DNA from: B1SED10-75 sp964636865
Lineage (GTDB): Bacteria; Bacillota; Dethiobacteria; DTU022; PWGO01
Assembly: GCA_964636865.1 (NCBI GenBank)
Contig: CAZWVJ010000008.1
Location: 8,109 to 72,108, forward strand
DNA: 64,000 bases
Direction: 5' to 3'
Position 1 is the first letter of the stretch. The number at the start of each line of letters is the position of its first letter. This document shows positions 46,401 through 54,891 of the stretch, piece by piece. The notes under the pieces were generated by a model. The model had not been told where the DNA came from. It did no database searches and saw only the letters and a list, made by a program, of their open reading frames with translations. The position numbers and the translations under genes were made by a program.

Positions 46401-47528
46401 TGGGTTGGCTTTGGTTACCCAGTCATCAGTTATTTCAATTTTTCCCGGGAATACAAAACCAAACTCAATTAGTTTCTCTATGTAATGATTGATGATTTCC
46501 TGGTCTTCAATGGCGGCAATTTCTTTTCCCAGTGTAAGTTGACAATCTAAAATTGTGCCGGTGTGCTGTTCTCTAAGATCAATGAAAAGGTTAAACATAA
46601 TATCAATGAAAGGATAGATATCTTTGTTGGCAAGTTCTGCTAAAACTGTCTTGAGTAATCTATTCAGATCATAGAGGAGGTGATTTTTAAGGGGAATCAT
46701 TCCCGGTAAATGCAACAAGTATAAAAGATAATATATCTTTTCTATGGAAAGCTCGAGTTCTTCGATAAAATGCCGATAATAGTTGGCAATTTCTTCAAAA
46801 AAGAGGTTTGACTCAATTTCGTTCCATTCTTGAGATGCTTCGATTTGCTCTGATAGATCCTTAAAGAATATTTTCCCAAGTTGCTTTATTTTTTCCCGAC
46901 TTTCGGGAAGAAAAAGTTCTGATTTGCTTTCTATCCATTCCTCGATATTAGTGGTATTTTCCCAGTATGCACAGCTTTTCCGCAGGATTTCTTTGGTAAT
47001 TTCGCAAATTTTTTGATTAAACTCTGGAACTTTGGCCAATTTTCTTAGATACATTTTAAAGTGCCTCGCATTCCGCAGGTAGATCTCTTCATTTTTAGCC
47101 ATTCCCTGTTCAATCAAATCCAAGCATTTCCAAATTACCCGGGGTGGATAGTTCTCTTCTTTGGCAAGTTTGTCTACAAACACGAAAAGTGTTCTAACTA
47201 ATTGTTCCTGCAATTTTTCTTCCAGTTCTTTATTTTGTAGTTCTTCAAAAATATCTACCAAAAAAAGCAAGGCTTCTTCCGATTCTTCCACTGAATTATA
47301 AAGCCACAAATCATTTACGCTGATCTTGTGCAAACTTTTGATAATAAAAGCGTAATCGGGGTATGCATGGTTGTACTCTTTAATAAAATTTTCCGTTTTT
47401 TTGTTTATACCCCAGTATGAAGCAGATAAAGAAAGAAACCAATGATGCTTTTCCGGAAAATCTATCTGGTCTTGTTTTGTCTGAGTTAAATTAGCTTCTA
47501 ACGCTTTTGATTTAAAAGTGCTTTTCAT
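43446..47528 (-). CDS. Giant PPDK/PEP-synthase-like protein with unknown N-terminal half
   Basis: 1360 residues. Residues 1 to about 860 are alpha-helical and match nothing I know. From about 864 an ATP-grasp (PPDK N-terminal type) domain follows: AYYLKKMSSYNLPIPPGFV, SVRSGTAFSMPGA, NRSRNSGTGVVFTHDP and the ending LYLLQTREQE. A swivelling phosphohistidine domain comes next, with TSRGGITSHAAV and catalytic His1294. The protein stops there: the PEP/pyruvate-binding TIM barrel with the catalytic Cys is missing. It can probably transfer phosphate from ATP to His1294 and then to an acceptor bound by the N-terminal half, comparable in layout to rifampin phosphotransferase. The start is judged good because the ATG is preceded by GGGGTGAT. 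Confidence 0.8.
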   Translation of the reverse strand: MKSTFKSKALEANLTQTKQDQIDFPEKHHWFLSLSASYWGINKKTENFIKEYNHAYPDYAFIIKSLHKISVNDLWLYNSVEESEEALLFLVDIFEELQNKELEEKLQEQLVRTLFVFVDKLAKEENYPPRVIWKCLDLIEQGMAKNEEIYLRNARHFKMYLRKLAKVPEFNQKICEITKEILRKSCAYWENTTNIEEWIESKSELFLPESREKIKQLGKIFFKDLSEQIEASQEWNEIESNLFFEEIANYYRHFIEELELSIEKIYYLLYLLHLPGMIPLKNHLLYDLNRLLKTVLAELANKDIYPFIDIMFNLFIDLREQHTGTILDCQLTLGKEIAAIEDQEIINHYIEKLIEFGFVFPGKIEITDDWVTKANPNHVKNIRVWLELIGTSPYNFKKLLSALLVNLKLGGIFISDTDLFQRDITKLLNANIGSVFKQVKQLARVFPVYYNEIGAEGDLRDYSTAIDELSGRKDRLMHFVRKQIHAESNNMHVELIKKVAGFWYNGDLKPLQAILPSDVIEFIDVESEYFVEINFLMNEVCEHFNVDFEGLLKLPEDEVAEFIQNQSSVNERDKKRLIYLLHMNKLLLAKYSLEANNIIDVLSRSNFFQQDDIKQLQEFLEQNLHQQALEQVYAFMEDLNEIILDDTITEPVENIYYKRHIAIGIPSMYGEYREPKFEALGLIYRLEQLASHLFERLLKDLPLENFSPHTLDEVYALLVQFKKGLELDGIVNQNFNSTLEMIRHSLFSPSVTLGQYINIFRFMSGHIKEAINKYFMRFYDEALNIVVPQIYDDSAETLMNVSEIFYRDILSSSFLMQELDNFLANLINVTENLIENKKEVHIHTNTSYKPELAISPLTQETLPMDNRIFLGAKAYYLKKMSSYNLPIPPGFVLTTEVYRHKQTIFKNQNMLRDLENKILSQVHALEISEGLQFGSVKNPLLLSVRSGTAFSMPGAMITLLNVGMNDAIAEELGKNAKTAWMSWDSYRRFIQSWGMAYGIDRDLFDEIMAYYKKRYNVKLKSFFNAMQMKEIAKEYKKILNKNNVFVAEDSFEQLKQAISIVFDSWSSKRANAYRKHMQIADEWGTAVTVQKMVMGNRSRNSGTGVVFTHDPKLNKPGIHLYGDFTTCSQGEDIVSGLVYTMPVSERQRINEYQDSEFSLESAFPEIFQRLYEIAAELIETHGFNHQQIEFTFESPEPEDLYLLQTREQEITPKDKEVSFNTTNAQGSMIGKGIGVGGGLMKGIVSFYMEDLQENKNKYPEENHILIRPDTVPDDIHMIFISDGLVTSRGGITSHAAVSAQKLGKVCIVNCKELKVDETNKECTINNVTIKSGATIYIDGQVGSIHAEDNQLSFSYQSAKS

Positions 47529-47796
47529 AAAATCACCCCAATAGCTGCACGCTTTGTTGTTTGTTTGACAAATGTGTAAATTTAGGAGTTATCTTTTTCA
47601 AATACATTATATCAGAAATAATATGAAAAAAATAGTTAGAAAAATAAGACAATACACTTCCTAAGCATAATCTGGCAGATAATATAATGGGCAGGAGAAC
47701 TGTATATTTTCAAGAAATATTATTACTAAAGAACCACTAAGAACGCCCGGAAGTTTATGTTTTGATAAAGTTGCCATTTGATAGGAGTGACGGGGA

Positions 47797-49203
47797 ATGA
47801 GTGCTAACGAGAAAATACTACAGGAAGGTCTTTTTAATCGGGTGTATGGACTTTTTGAGGTTATGACCAAATTTCCGGAGGTAATGAGCGAAGCCGAACT
47901 GGAAGGTTTAATTAAAGTGCTTCCTCCCGATTCAGCAAACAGCATAAGATGCATCTTAAGGCCATCTATCCAGGAAGCAAGTATGTCTTACATAAAAATG
48001 CTCAATGTGTGGCTTAAAGAAGCCAGGCAGGCGCGAGAAGAAGGTAAAAAAGTTATCCTTCTTCCTTTTAACTTTAACCCGGAAATAATTCATTTTTTTG
48101 ATAATCTATTTCCTCTTACCAGTGAAGTTCTTACTACCATGGGAGTAGTAGCCCTGGAGGGGCAGGGTCAAAGATACTGGGATTATGCTATGGGAATGGG
48201 AATGCCTGACCATATTTGTTCGGCAAATTCGGTGGAAATTGGCTCTGTGCTTACAGGAGTGGATTTTAAGCCTGATGCCGTGATTTCAGCAGCTCCGGGG
48301 GCTTGTGATATGAATGCTAAAATTCACGAGTTTTTGGCCAGATACCTCGAAATTCCTCAGTTTGTGATACAAAAGCCACCGGATAATACGCAGCGGGGAT
48401 ACGAATTTTTTAAAAACAGCTATAGAAAGTTATTTGCTATACTGGAAGATTATGCCGGGGAAGAAGTAAAAGAGGAAAGAATGCGGGAAGTGGCAGCAAA
48501 AGCGAATCGCTGCACGGAATTGTATTATGATCTTTGGGAATTAAAAAAGCAAATGCCCTGCCCCGTGCCGGGAATATTTTCTCTCTATATTATTGGAGTT
48601 CGCTTTGCCATGTGGGGAAGGGATGAAGGTATAGCGACACTGCAAAAAATGGTAGAAGTGGCTCGCCGTAATCTTGAAGATCCACATTACCAAACTCGAG
48701 AAGAAGTTGCCCGGGTGCTCTGGACTTATGTAAGTTATTATTACGACTTGCTTGGTTTTTACGAATGGATGGATGAAAAGGGAATTATTAATATGGGGGA
48801 CATGCTCCAGATTAATTTTACCCAACCCATTGATTTAAGCACCCGCGAGAGTATTCTTGACGGTATTGTTGAAAACGCATGGAATGCTTTTATGACCAGG
48901 CAAATGGGGGGTGATTCCATGTCATTACGGTGGGTAAATGATCTGATTCACATTATTAAAGAGTTTGGTGTCAACGGTGCTATCTTTTGCGGTCATCATG
49001 CTTGTAAACAAAGCCAGAGTGTTTTTTCCATTGCCCGTAAGGAAGTTCAAGAAAAAGCCGGTGTTCCTACTTTAAAATTACAAGGGGATTCCTGGGTAGG
49101 TTCTATGACTCCCATGAGCGTTATTCAGGAAGAAGTGGATCAGTTTATAAATAATGTGGTTAATAAGAAAAGAAGACGTCGGAAAAGATCCGGAGGAATA
49201 TAA
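47797..49203 (+). CDS. 2-hydroxyacyl-CoA dehydratase/benzoyl-CoA reductase family subunit (orphan)
   Basis: A 468-residue protein with GGAGTGACGGGGA upstream of ATG 47797. It has the two-lobed fold of HgdB/BcrC-type subunits: PDAVISAAPGACDMN in lobe 1 and the C-terminal lobe ending GAIFCGHHACKQSQSVFS, VPTLKLQGD. Cysteines in DHICSAN, GACDMN and CGHHACK are candidate [4Fe-4S] ligands. Family enzymes remove water from 2-hydroxyacyl-CoA by radical chemistry and need a partner subunit and an ATP-dependent activator; neither is in the window. It ends 29 bases before the convergent flavodoxin. Confidence 0.82.
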   Translation: MSANEKILQEGLFNRVYGLFEVMTKFPEVMSEAELEGLIKVLPPDSANSIRCILRPSIQEASMSYIKMLNVWLKEARQAREEGKKVILLPFNFNPEIIHFFDNLFPLTSEVLTTMGVVALEGQGQRYWDYAMGMGMPDHICSANSVEIGSVLTGVDFKPDAVISAAPGACDMNAKIHEFLARYLEIPQFVIQKPPDNTQRGYEFFKNSYRKLFAILEDYAGEEVKEERMREVAAKANRCTELYYDLWELKKQMPCPVPGIFSLYIIGVRFAMWGRDEGIATLQKMVEVARRNLEDPHYQTREEVARVLWTYVSYYYDLLGFYEWMDEKGIINMGDMLQINFTQPIDLSTRESILDGIVENAWNAFMTRQMGGDSMSLRWVNDLIHIIKEFGVNGAIFCGHHACKQSQSVFSIARKEVQEKAGVPTLKLQGDSWVGSMTPMSVIQEEVDQFINNVVNKKRRRRKRSGGI

Positions 49204-49231
49204 TATGCAAATATTTCTATCCGTTATTAAT

Positions 49232-49714
49232 TTAGAATTTTCCTTCCAGCTTGCTTAAGTCCTCATGTAATTTTTTCTTCACTTTTTCTTTATTTTTTAA
49301 GACATTTTTATAATCAAACGCCCCTTTAATATTATTGCCTGCCAATTCTTTTTCAAGATTGCGCAGTGTTTTGCCGGGCATCCCCATATGGGTGCAAAAA
49401 AGGACAATATTTTTTCCCGAAATGGAGTTTTCTTTTAGGAAACTTCTTATTGGAGGGGAAAAGTTAAAACTCCACACGGGTGTCCCCAAAAAAATCAAAT
49501 CATACTTATGGAGGTCAAAATTATATTCTTTGAGTTTAGGGGATTCACGCATCATGACTTGCTTGCCGCCCCATATATGTTTGATGGGTTCAACTTTTGA
49601 AAGCTCTTTTACGGGTTTGAGTTCCTGAAAGTCTACATCAAAATGTTCTCCTATGCACTCTGCGATAAACCTGGTGTTGCCTTCAAGTGAATAATAGACC
49701 ACTATTTTATCCAT
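49232..49714 (-). CDS. Flavodoxin
   Basis: A 160-residue flavodoxin-fold protein. The FMN phosphate loop is YYSLEGNTRFIA (residues 8-19), and GTPVWSFNFSPP plus CTHMGMPG match the flavin ring loops of the clostridial short-chain group. AGAAAGAGGTG lies upstream. It would be a one- or two-electron carrier in place of ferredoxin, perhaps for the neighbouring dehydratase-like protein, though the two genes are convergent. Confidence 0.85.
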   Translation of the reverse strand: MDKIVVYYSLEGNTRFIAECIGEHFDVDFQELKPVKELSKVEPIKHIWGGKQVMMRESPKLKEYNFDLHKYDLIFLGTPVWSFNFSPPIRSFLKENSISGKNIVLFCTHMGMPGKTLRNLEKELAGNNIKGAFDYKNVLKNKEKVKKKLHEDLSKLEGKF

Positions 49715-50077
49715 TGTACCGATTCACCTCTTTCTAACAAAATATTTTCACAGATTACTTCCTTTATATTTAAGTGCATCCAATTATACCAATAATTATT
49801 TCTATTTGGCAAAGAAAGCCAAACAACTCAAAAATGCTGCTATATATCTTAAAAGAGGAAGAGTGAAAGATTATGTTGTAATATAAGAATGGAGTATATG
49901 AATTTAACAGTTGCAATTTATTTAAGTAATAAACACCGAAAGCCGAAAAACTTTTCAAGAAAAGATGTTTTATTATATTCTTTCCGTAGTTAAAAAATAA
50001 TTTATTTAAACAGAAGTAGATACCGGTATTTACTGATTTGTGATTTTGATTAAAACCCGGCTTGTGAGGTCAGAAGA
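49715..50077. other. Divergent AT-rich spacer
   Basis: 363 bases between the divergent flavodoxin and metallophosphoesterase genes. No gene or clear hairpin; presumably carries both promoters. Confidence 0.5.
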
Positions 50078-51340
50078 ATGCGAAAAAAAATTTCTGAAAG
50101 ATTAAGTGTTTTAACAGGAGGAAAAGCTCACAGAATAAAAAAACGATTAAGCAGGTATATTCTTTTTGTTTTAATAGTATTTTTAATTATAATCGGAACC
50201 GATTTTTATTCTTTGCTTATTATAGGAGCCCTGGTAGTAGGGGGTATAATGTTAAATATTTACCTGAGTCGAATTAATGCCGGATTGCTTTCCCCTAAAT
50301 CAAATGTAGCTTACAATACGAATTTAAAAGAAAACAACAAACCTCGTAAAAAAATCTACCGGGATGGCTCAGGTCACTGGCGCATTATAAAGAACGAGGC
50401 AAAAAAATTTAATATTTTGCATTTGAGTGATCTACATATAGGCAATAGTTTTATTAGTTTTAAAAGGGACAGAATGGCCTTCCGGGCTATAAGGCAGTTA
50501 ATAAATCACGCTCAGCCGGATTTGATAGTGGTAAGTGGTGATGTGGCATATCCCGTTCCATTCTTATCGGGAAGCGGAAATAATTTGCAGGCAACCAGGC
50601 TCTTTGCCGGTTTTATGGAATCTTTCGAGATACCCTGGACAGTTACTTTTGGGAACCATGATGAGGAGGTATGTTCATGGTATCCTCTGGAAAAGTTGTG
50701 TGAGGTTTATGAAGATAGCAGGAACTGTTTGTTTCAGAGAGGTCCGGAAAATGTAACAGGTTTGAGCAATCATTTTATCAATATTGCAAACCCTGATGGA
50801 ACTTTGAATACTTCCCTGGTGATGTTCGATTCCCACTCTTATATTCACCCCTTTTGGGTGCTTCATTACGATTATATCCGTGAAGACCAGGTTAATTGGT
50901 ACGAGGAACAATTGAAGACAATTTCAACCCATTACAAATTAAACAGCCTGCCTTCTTCCCTCGCTTTTTTCCATATTCCCCTTAATGAATTTGATGATGC
51001 TTGGGAATTATATCAAAGGGATAATCAGAGCTCTGAAGTGAATTATTTTTACGGCCATAAAGTAGAAAAAGTTTCTGCCCCTCTCTACCGCAGTTCCCTT
51101 TTTAGCAAAATGATAGAATTAGGAAGTACAAAAGGCGTGTTTGTGGGGCATGATCACTACAACGATTTTTCTATTACCTACCGTGGTATCAGGCTTACAT
51201 ATGGAAAATCAATAGATTATTTGGCCTATATTGGAATTGTCCATTCCTCCCGGCAAAGAGGAGGAACTTTAATTGAAATTGATGAAAATGCAAATTTTGA
51301 GGTTACCCCTTTGTCTCTCTCGAGTATAGAAATAGATTAA
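50078..51340 (+). CDS. Membrane-anchored metallophosphoesterase
   Basis: A 420-residue protein starting at ATG 50078 (TGTGAGG upstream). Two close membrane helices (about residues 28-65) follow a basic N-terminus. The catalytic domain contains all metallophosphoesterase motifs in order: LSDLHIG, VSGDVAYP, TFGNHDE, FFHIPLN and VGHDHYND. It thus resembles purple-acid-phosphatase/YkuE-like enzymes. The orientation of the domain and the substrate cannot be read. Single gene. Confidence 0.88.
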   Translation: MRKKISERLSVLTGGKAHRIKKRLSRYILFVLIVFLIIIGTDFYSLLIIGALVVGGIMLNIYLSRINAGLLSPKSNVAYNTNLKENNKPRKKIYRDGSGHWRIIKNEAKKFNILHLSDLHIGNSFISFKRDRMAFRAIRQLINHAQPDLIVVSGDVAYPVPFLSGSGNNLQATRLFAGFMESFEIPWTVTFGNHDEEVCSWYPLEKLCEVYEDSRNCLFQRGPENVTGLSNHFINIANPDGTLNTSLVMFDSHSYIHPFWVLHYDYIREDQVNWYEEQLKTISTHYKLNSLPSSLAFFHIPLNEFDDAWELYQRDNQSSEVNYFYGHKVEKVSAPLYRSSLFSKMIELGSTKGVFVGHDHYNDFSITYRGIRLTYGKSIDYLAYIGIVHSSRQRGGTLIEIDENANFEVTPLSLSSIEID

Positions 51341-51464
51341 AAAAAGGTGCAAATAATTCTGCATTCATATCATTCCTTTTTTAGCATTTTTTTGTGAGTA
51401 TGAAAATCTTATTTGGGATAATAAATTGAAGGAGGATTTATTTTTTATTTATAGAAATTTAAAA

Positions 51465-51478
51465 TGAAAACGTTTGCA
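51465..51478. promoter_or_regulatory. cre/LacI-type operator
   Basis: TGAAAACGTTTGCA matches the cre consensus TGWNANCGNTNNCA at all fixed positions. It lies 129 bases before the Gfo/Idh/MocA gene, which is followed by a LacI-family regulator. It could be the site of that regulator or of CcpA. Confidence 0.6.
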
Positions 51479-51606
51479 TAGTTGCGAATGAAATTAGATA
51501 GGATATGTTATTTGTCTCCGGGTCTTTGTCTTTAGTTTGGCAACTCCGGAAGTGAAGAAAATTGTTCGAGGCAGTTTTCTTTGATTAAAGAAATAGGGGG
51601 AAGAAA

Positions 51607-52647
51607 ATGCGGAAACTGCGTTTGGGCATTATCGGTTGTGGAGAAATAACCAGGTTTATGAGCGTTTTTGCCAAATTGAATAAGAATATTCAAGTTGTAG
51701 GTTTTTATGCTCGCAATATTGAAAAAGCCCGCCGCTATGCTTCCTATTTTAGAAATGCTTCTGCTTATGATGATTATGTTGAAATGGCTCGTAATTTACA
51801 AATGGATGCTGTATACATAGCCCTTCCCCATCATCTTCATTTCCCGGTAATGCAGGAATATATTACCAGAGGAATCCATGTTCTGTGCGAAAAACCGGCA
51901 GCACGCCACTTCACAGAAGCGAATGAGGCCTTGAATTTAGCTCGGGAGTGCAAAGTTAAAATCGGTGTTAACTATCAATACCGCTATGATAAAGCTTGTT
52001 ACCGAATGGCCAAAGCATCTCGAAATGGTGACCTTGGGAAATTGCATTATGGGATTTGCAATATACCATGGTCCCGGAGCAACGAATATTTTCAAAAAAG
52101 CCAATGGCATGCCCAATGGGAAAAATCAGGAGGTGGCACCCTAATTACCCATGGTTCTCACGGCCTTGATTTGTTGTTGTGGTCTTTTGGGTTAACTCCT
52201 GTTCAAGCGGCAGGTTTTAGTTCCCAACAGAAATTTTTCCATACTGAAGTAGAAGATCTGTGCATGGGAATTTTGGAACTTGAAAATGGTTCCCTTCTTC
52301 AGGTTACCAGTTCCATGGTAGCGATGCCGGAACAGCCTGCCATGGTGAAAATTTACGGATCGAAAGGGACTGCCATATGCACTTTCCGGGAGCTCTTTTC
52401 CAGTGTGAATTTTATTAAAACTTCCGTGCCGAATTATACTCCCGAAGTCCGGGGTGTTCATGCCATGGGAAGAAGTTTGGAGGCTTTTAGGCAATGGGTG
52501 GTTAAAGGTAAACCATATTATTGTTCCCTGGAGAATGTTGCCGGTGTGCTGGCGTCAATAGAAGCTATTTATGAAAGTAGCCATAGCCAGGTTAAAACTG
52601 AAGTTAGAAAAGGAGATTTTGATAACTACGGGGGAGAAATATTGTGA
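51607..52647 (+). CDS. Gfo/Idh/MocA-family oxidoreductase
   Basis: A 346-residue NAD(P)-dependent sugar dehydrogenase-like protein with GGGGGAAG upstream of ATG 51607. The Rossmann motif is GIIGCGEITRF (residues 7-17); HVLCEKPAARHF carries the family's EKP lysine, and a C-terminal alpha/beta domain includes GTLITHGSHGLD with likely catalytic His. It would oxidise or reduce a sugar, sugar acid or inositol-like compound. It overlaps the LacI gene by 4 bases, placing it in the uronate locus control unit. Confidence 0.88.
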   Translation: MRKLRLGIIGCGEITRFMSVFAKLNKNIQVVGFYARNIEKARRYASYFRNASAYDDYVEMARNLQMDAVYIALPHHLHFPVMQEYITRGIHVLCEKPAARHFTEANEALNLARECKVKIGVNYQYRYDKACYRMAKASRNGDLGKLHYGICNIPWSRSNEYFQKSQWHAQWEKSGGGTLITHGSHGLDLLLWSFGLTPVQAAGFSSQQKFFHTEVEDLCMGILELENGSLLQVTSSMVAMPEQPAMVKIYGSKGTAICTFRELFSSVNFIKTSVPNYTPEVRGVHAMGRSLEAFRQWVVKGKPYYCSLENVAGVLASIEAIYESSHSQVKTEVRKGDFDNYGGEIL

Positions 52648-53636
52648 CTACCATTAAAGACGTGGCTGAAAAAGCAGGAGTTTCTATCAGCACTGTGTCA
52701 CGGACTTTAACAAGCAGTGCGCCGGTAATGGAAAAAACTCGTCAGAAGGTTTTGGAGGCGATAGCAGAACTTAACTACCAACCCAATACCGTTGCTCGAG
52801 GACTAAAAGTGGGTCGCTCCAAAACTTTGGGATTAATCATTCCAAATTATCAAAGCCTGGTGTTTCCTAATGCCATTAAGGGAATTACCGATGCTCTGGA
52901 TGATTTTGGATACAACCTGGTTTTGGGAGATACCTATGATAACCTTGAACGTGAAGAACAATTAATTGAAGGACTGCGCATGCGCATGGTAGACGGGTTG
53001 ATATGTTCCACTGCTACAGGAGCTAGCACGCACCTTTTACAATTAAAAGAAGAAGGTTTTCCTGTAGTTTTACTTTTAAGACATTTAAATGAAGATATTG
53101 ATGCCGTAATTGCGGATAATTACCAGGGTGGTTTTGTAGGAGGCAAGTATTTATTAAGTAAAGGTTTTACACGAATTGGGTTTATCAATGGTTCCCTGGA
53201 TTTAGACCTATACAGACAGCGGTATAGTGGTTTTCAAAACGCGTTTTTTGCTAAAGGTATAGAGCAAGATCAAAAGCTGGTGACGCATGGTCACAAAGGT
53301 TGGCAAGGAGGTTATTATGCCATGATGAAATTATTAAATCAAAAACCGCTTCCGGAAGCGGTTTTTGCCACCAGTGATCCCAAGGCATTTGGAGCGATAA
53401 AGGCTATTCATGAATCCGGCTTGCAAATCCCGCAGGACATTTCTGTAGTGGGTTATGACAACCTGGAATTTTCGCAATTAATCAATCCTCCCTTAACCAC
53501 TATCGGCCAGCCTTTTTATGATATGGGTAGAATGGCTGCCCATAAGATATTGGAATTAATCAACCGGGATAGCCGGAAGGAAGCCATGGTGCATAAATTT
53601 CCGGTGAAACTGATTGAACGTGATTCTGTAAAATAA
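52644..53636 (+). CDS. LacI-family transcriptional regulator
   Basis: 330 residues from GTG 52644, overlapping the previous stop by 4 bases. The N-terminal helix-turn-helix (TIKDVAEKAGVSISTVSRTL) and hinge (YQPNTVARGLK) are canonical; the rest is a periplasmic-binding-like sugar sensor ending PLTTIGQPFYDMG. It probably controls the sugar-acid genes around it, using an operator like that at 51465. The effector is presumably a uronate or an intermediate such as KDG. Confidence 0.93.
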   Translation: MTTIKDVAEKAGVSISTVSRTLTSSAPVMEKTRQKVLEAIAELNYQPNTVARGLKVGRSKTLGLIIPNYQSLVFPNAIKGITDALDDFGYNLVLGDTYDNLEREEQLIEGLRMRMVDGLICSTATGASTHLLQLKEEGFPVVLLLRHLNEDIDAVIADNYQGGFVGGKYLLSKGFTRIGFINGSLDLDLYRQRYSGFQNAFFAKGIEQDQKLVTHGHKGWQGGYYAMMKLLNQKPLPEAVFATSDPKAFGAIKAIHESGLQIPQDISVVGYDNLEFSQLINPPLTTIGQPFYDMGRMAAHKILELINRDSRKEAMVHKFPVKLIERDSVK

Positions 53637-53658
53637 AAATAAGTTAAGTATAATATTA

Positions 53659-53674
53659 TTTCGTAAGAACGAAA
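53659..53674. promoter_or_regulatory. Palindrome between lacI-like and dehydrogenase genes
   Basis: TTTCGT-AAGA-ACGAAA is a perfect inverted repeat 37 bases before the zinc dehydrogenase start. It could be an operator or a small hairpin; it does not match the cre consensus. Confidence 0.35.
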
Positions 53675-53710
53675 AATTGCAAGGATACTTTTAAGGAGGG
53701 GTGATAGAGT

Positions 53711-54805
53711 TTGAGTTCAACAAAATCCATGGTTTTAACGGAATTTAATGCTCCTTTAGAAAAGTGGGAATATCCGCTTCCTGAACCGGCAAAAGGTCAA
53801 TTGCTGGTGAAAATAGCTGCCGCCGGTGTGTGCGGTTCGGATGCCCATATGTGGAGAGGGAAAGATCCTCGCACTCCTTTGCCTATAATTTTGGGCCACG
53901 AAGGAGTGGGATGGGTTGCCGGTATTAAGGGTGATAAAGAGTCAGTGGAAGGACAAAAAATCAGGGAGGGGGATCTTATTCTCTGGCACAGGGGGATCAG
54001 CTGTGATCGCTGTTATTATTGTAAAATAATTAAAGAACCTGCGCTATGTTCGAATAGACTGGTGTATGGTATCAACCGAGGGTGCAAGGAGCCTCCTCAT
54101 CTGAGAGGGGGGTATTCCGGCCACATTCTTCTTGATGAATCTACCAGCGTGTTTAGCCTCCCTCCCCACATAGATCCGGCAGTAGTTGTAGGCGCTACTT
54201 GCTCTGGTTCTACTGCTGCTCATGCTTTTGATCTGGTTTCGCCCGGGATTGGCGATACTGTGCTGGTTCAAGGTCCCGGCCCCCTTGGTTTATTTGCAAT
54301 GGCTTTTGCTGCAGCTTGCGGTGCTGCTCAAATTGTGGCAATAGGTGGAACTGCCGATAGGTTAAAACTATGCCGGGATTTTGGCGCTGACATTACCCTT
54401 AACAGAAATGAGCTATCGGCAGCAGAACGACGAGAAAAAATAATGGAACTTACTGACGGTCTTGGAGTTGACTATGCTGTGGAAGCTGCAGGTTCCAAAG
54501 AGGCGGTTAAGGAAGGGATATCACTGACGCGTCGAGGAGGGGCGTATTTGTCTGTGGGGTTTGGGGAACCAGCCGGCGGTTTAGAACTGGAAATATTCGA
54601 AGAGTTGGTCCACAAGAACTTGCATCTACAGGGAGTGTGGGTTAGTGATGTTCGCCACACTTATATGGCGCTCCAACTCATCAGGGGAAAGATGGATACA
54701 TTTGCCAAAATGATCACTCATCGCCTTCCCCTGGAAAGTGCAACAGAAGGGATGGAATTAATGGAGAAAAAGGAAGCGGTCAAGGTGGCTTTAATTCCGG
54801 AGTAA
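53711..54805 (+). CDS. Zinc-dependent alcohol/polyol dehydrogenase (MDR family)
   Basis: 364 residues from TTG 53711 with AAGGAGGGG upstream. Catalytic zinc motifs CGSDAH and GHEGVGW, four structural-zinc cysteines in CDRCYYCK-x7-C, and nucleotide motif GPGPLGLFAMA near residue 193. MDR enzymes of this kind oxidise sorbitol, threonine or other alcohols; within this locus it may interconvert a uronate and its reduced acid (the UxuB/UxaB step, otherwise missing here). That role is inferred from context only. Confidence 0.87.
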   Translation: MSSTKSMVLTEFNAPLEKWEYPLPEPAKGQLLVKIAAAGVCGSDAHMWRGKDPRTPLPIILGHEGVGWVAGIKGDKESVEGQKIREGDLILWHRGISCDRCYYCKIIKEPALCSNRLVYGINRGCKEPPHLRGGYSGHILLDESTSVFSLPPHIDPAVVVGATCSGSTAAHAFDLVSPGIGDTVLVQGPGPLGLFAMAFAAACGAAQIVAIGGTADRLKLCRDFGADITLNRNELSAAERREKIMELTDGLGVDYAVEAAGSKEAVKEGISLTRRGGAYLSVGFGEPAGGLELEIFEELVHKNLHLQGVWVSDVRHTYMALQLIRGKMDTFAKMITHRLPLESATEGMELMEKKEAVKVALIPE

Positions 54806-54891
54806 AACAGGAAGTTTTGCGGATATAGATTGGTTCGAAGGAGTATTAGGAATTCTAATCCTTAAATATCACGGAGAAAGGGAGGATTAAC

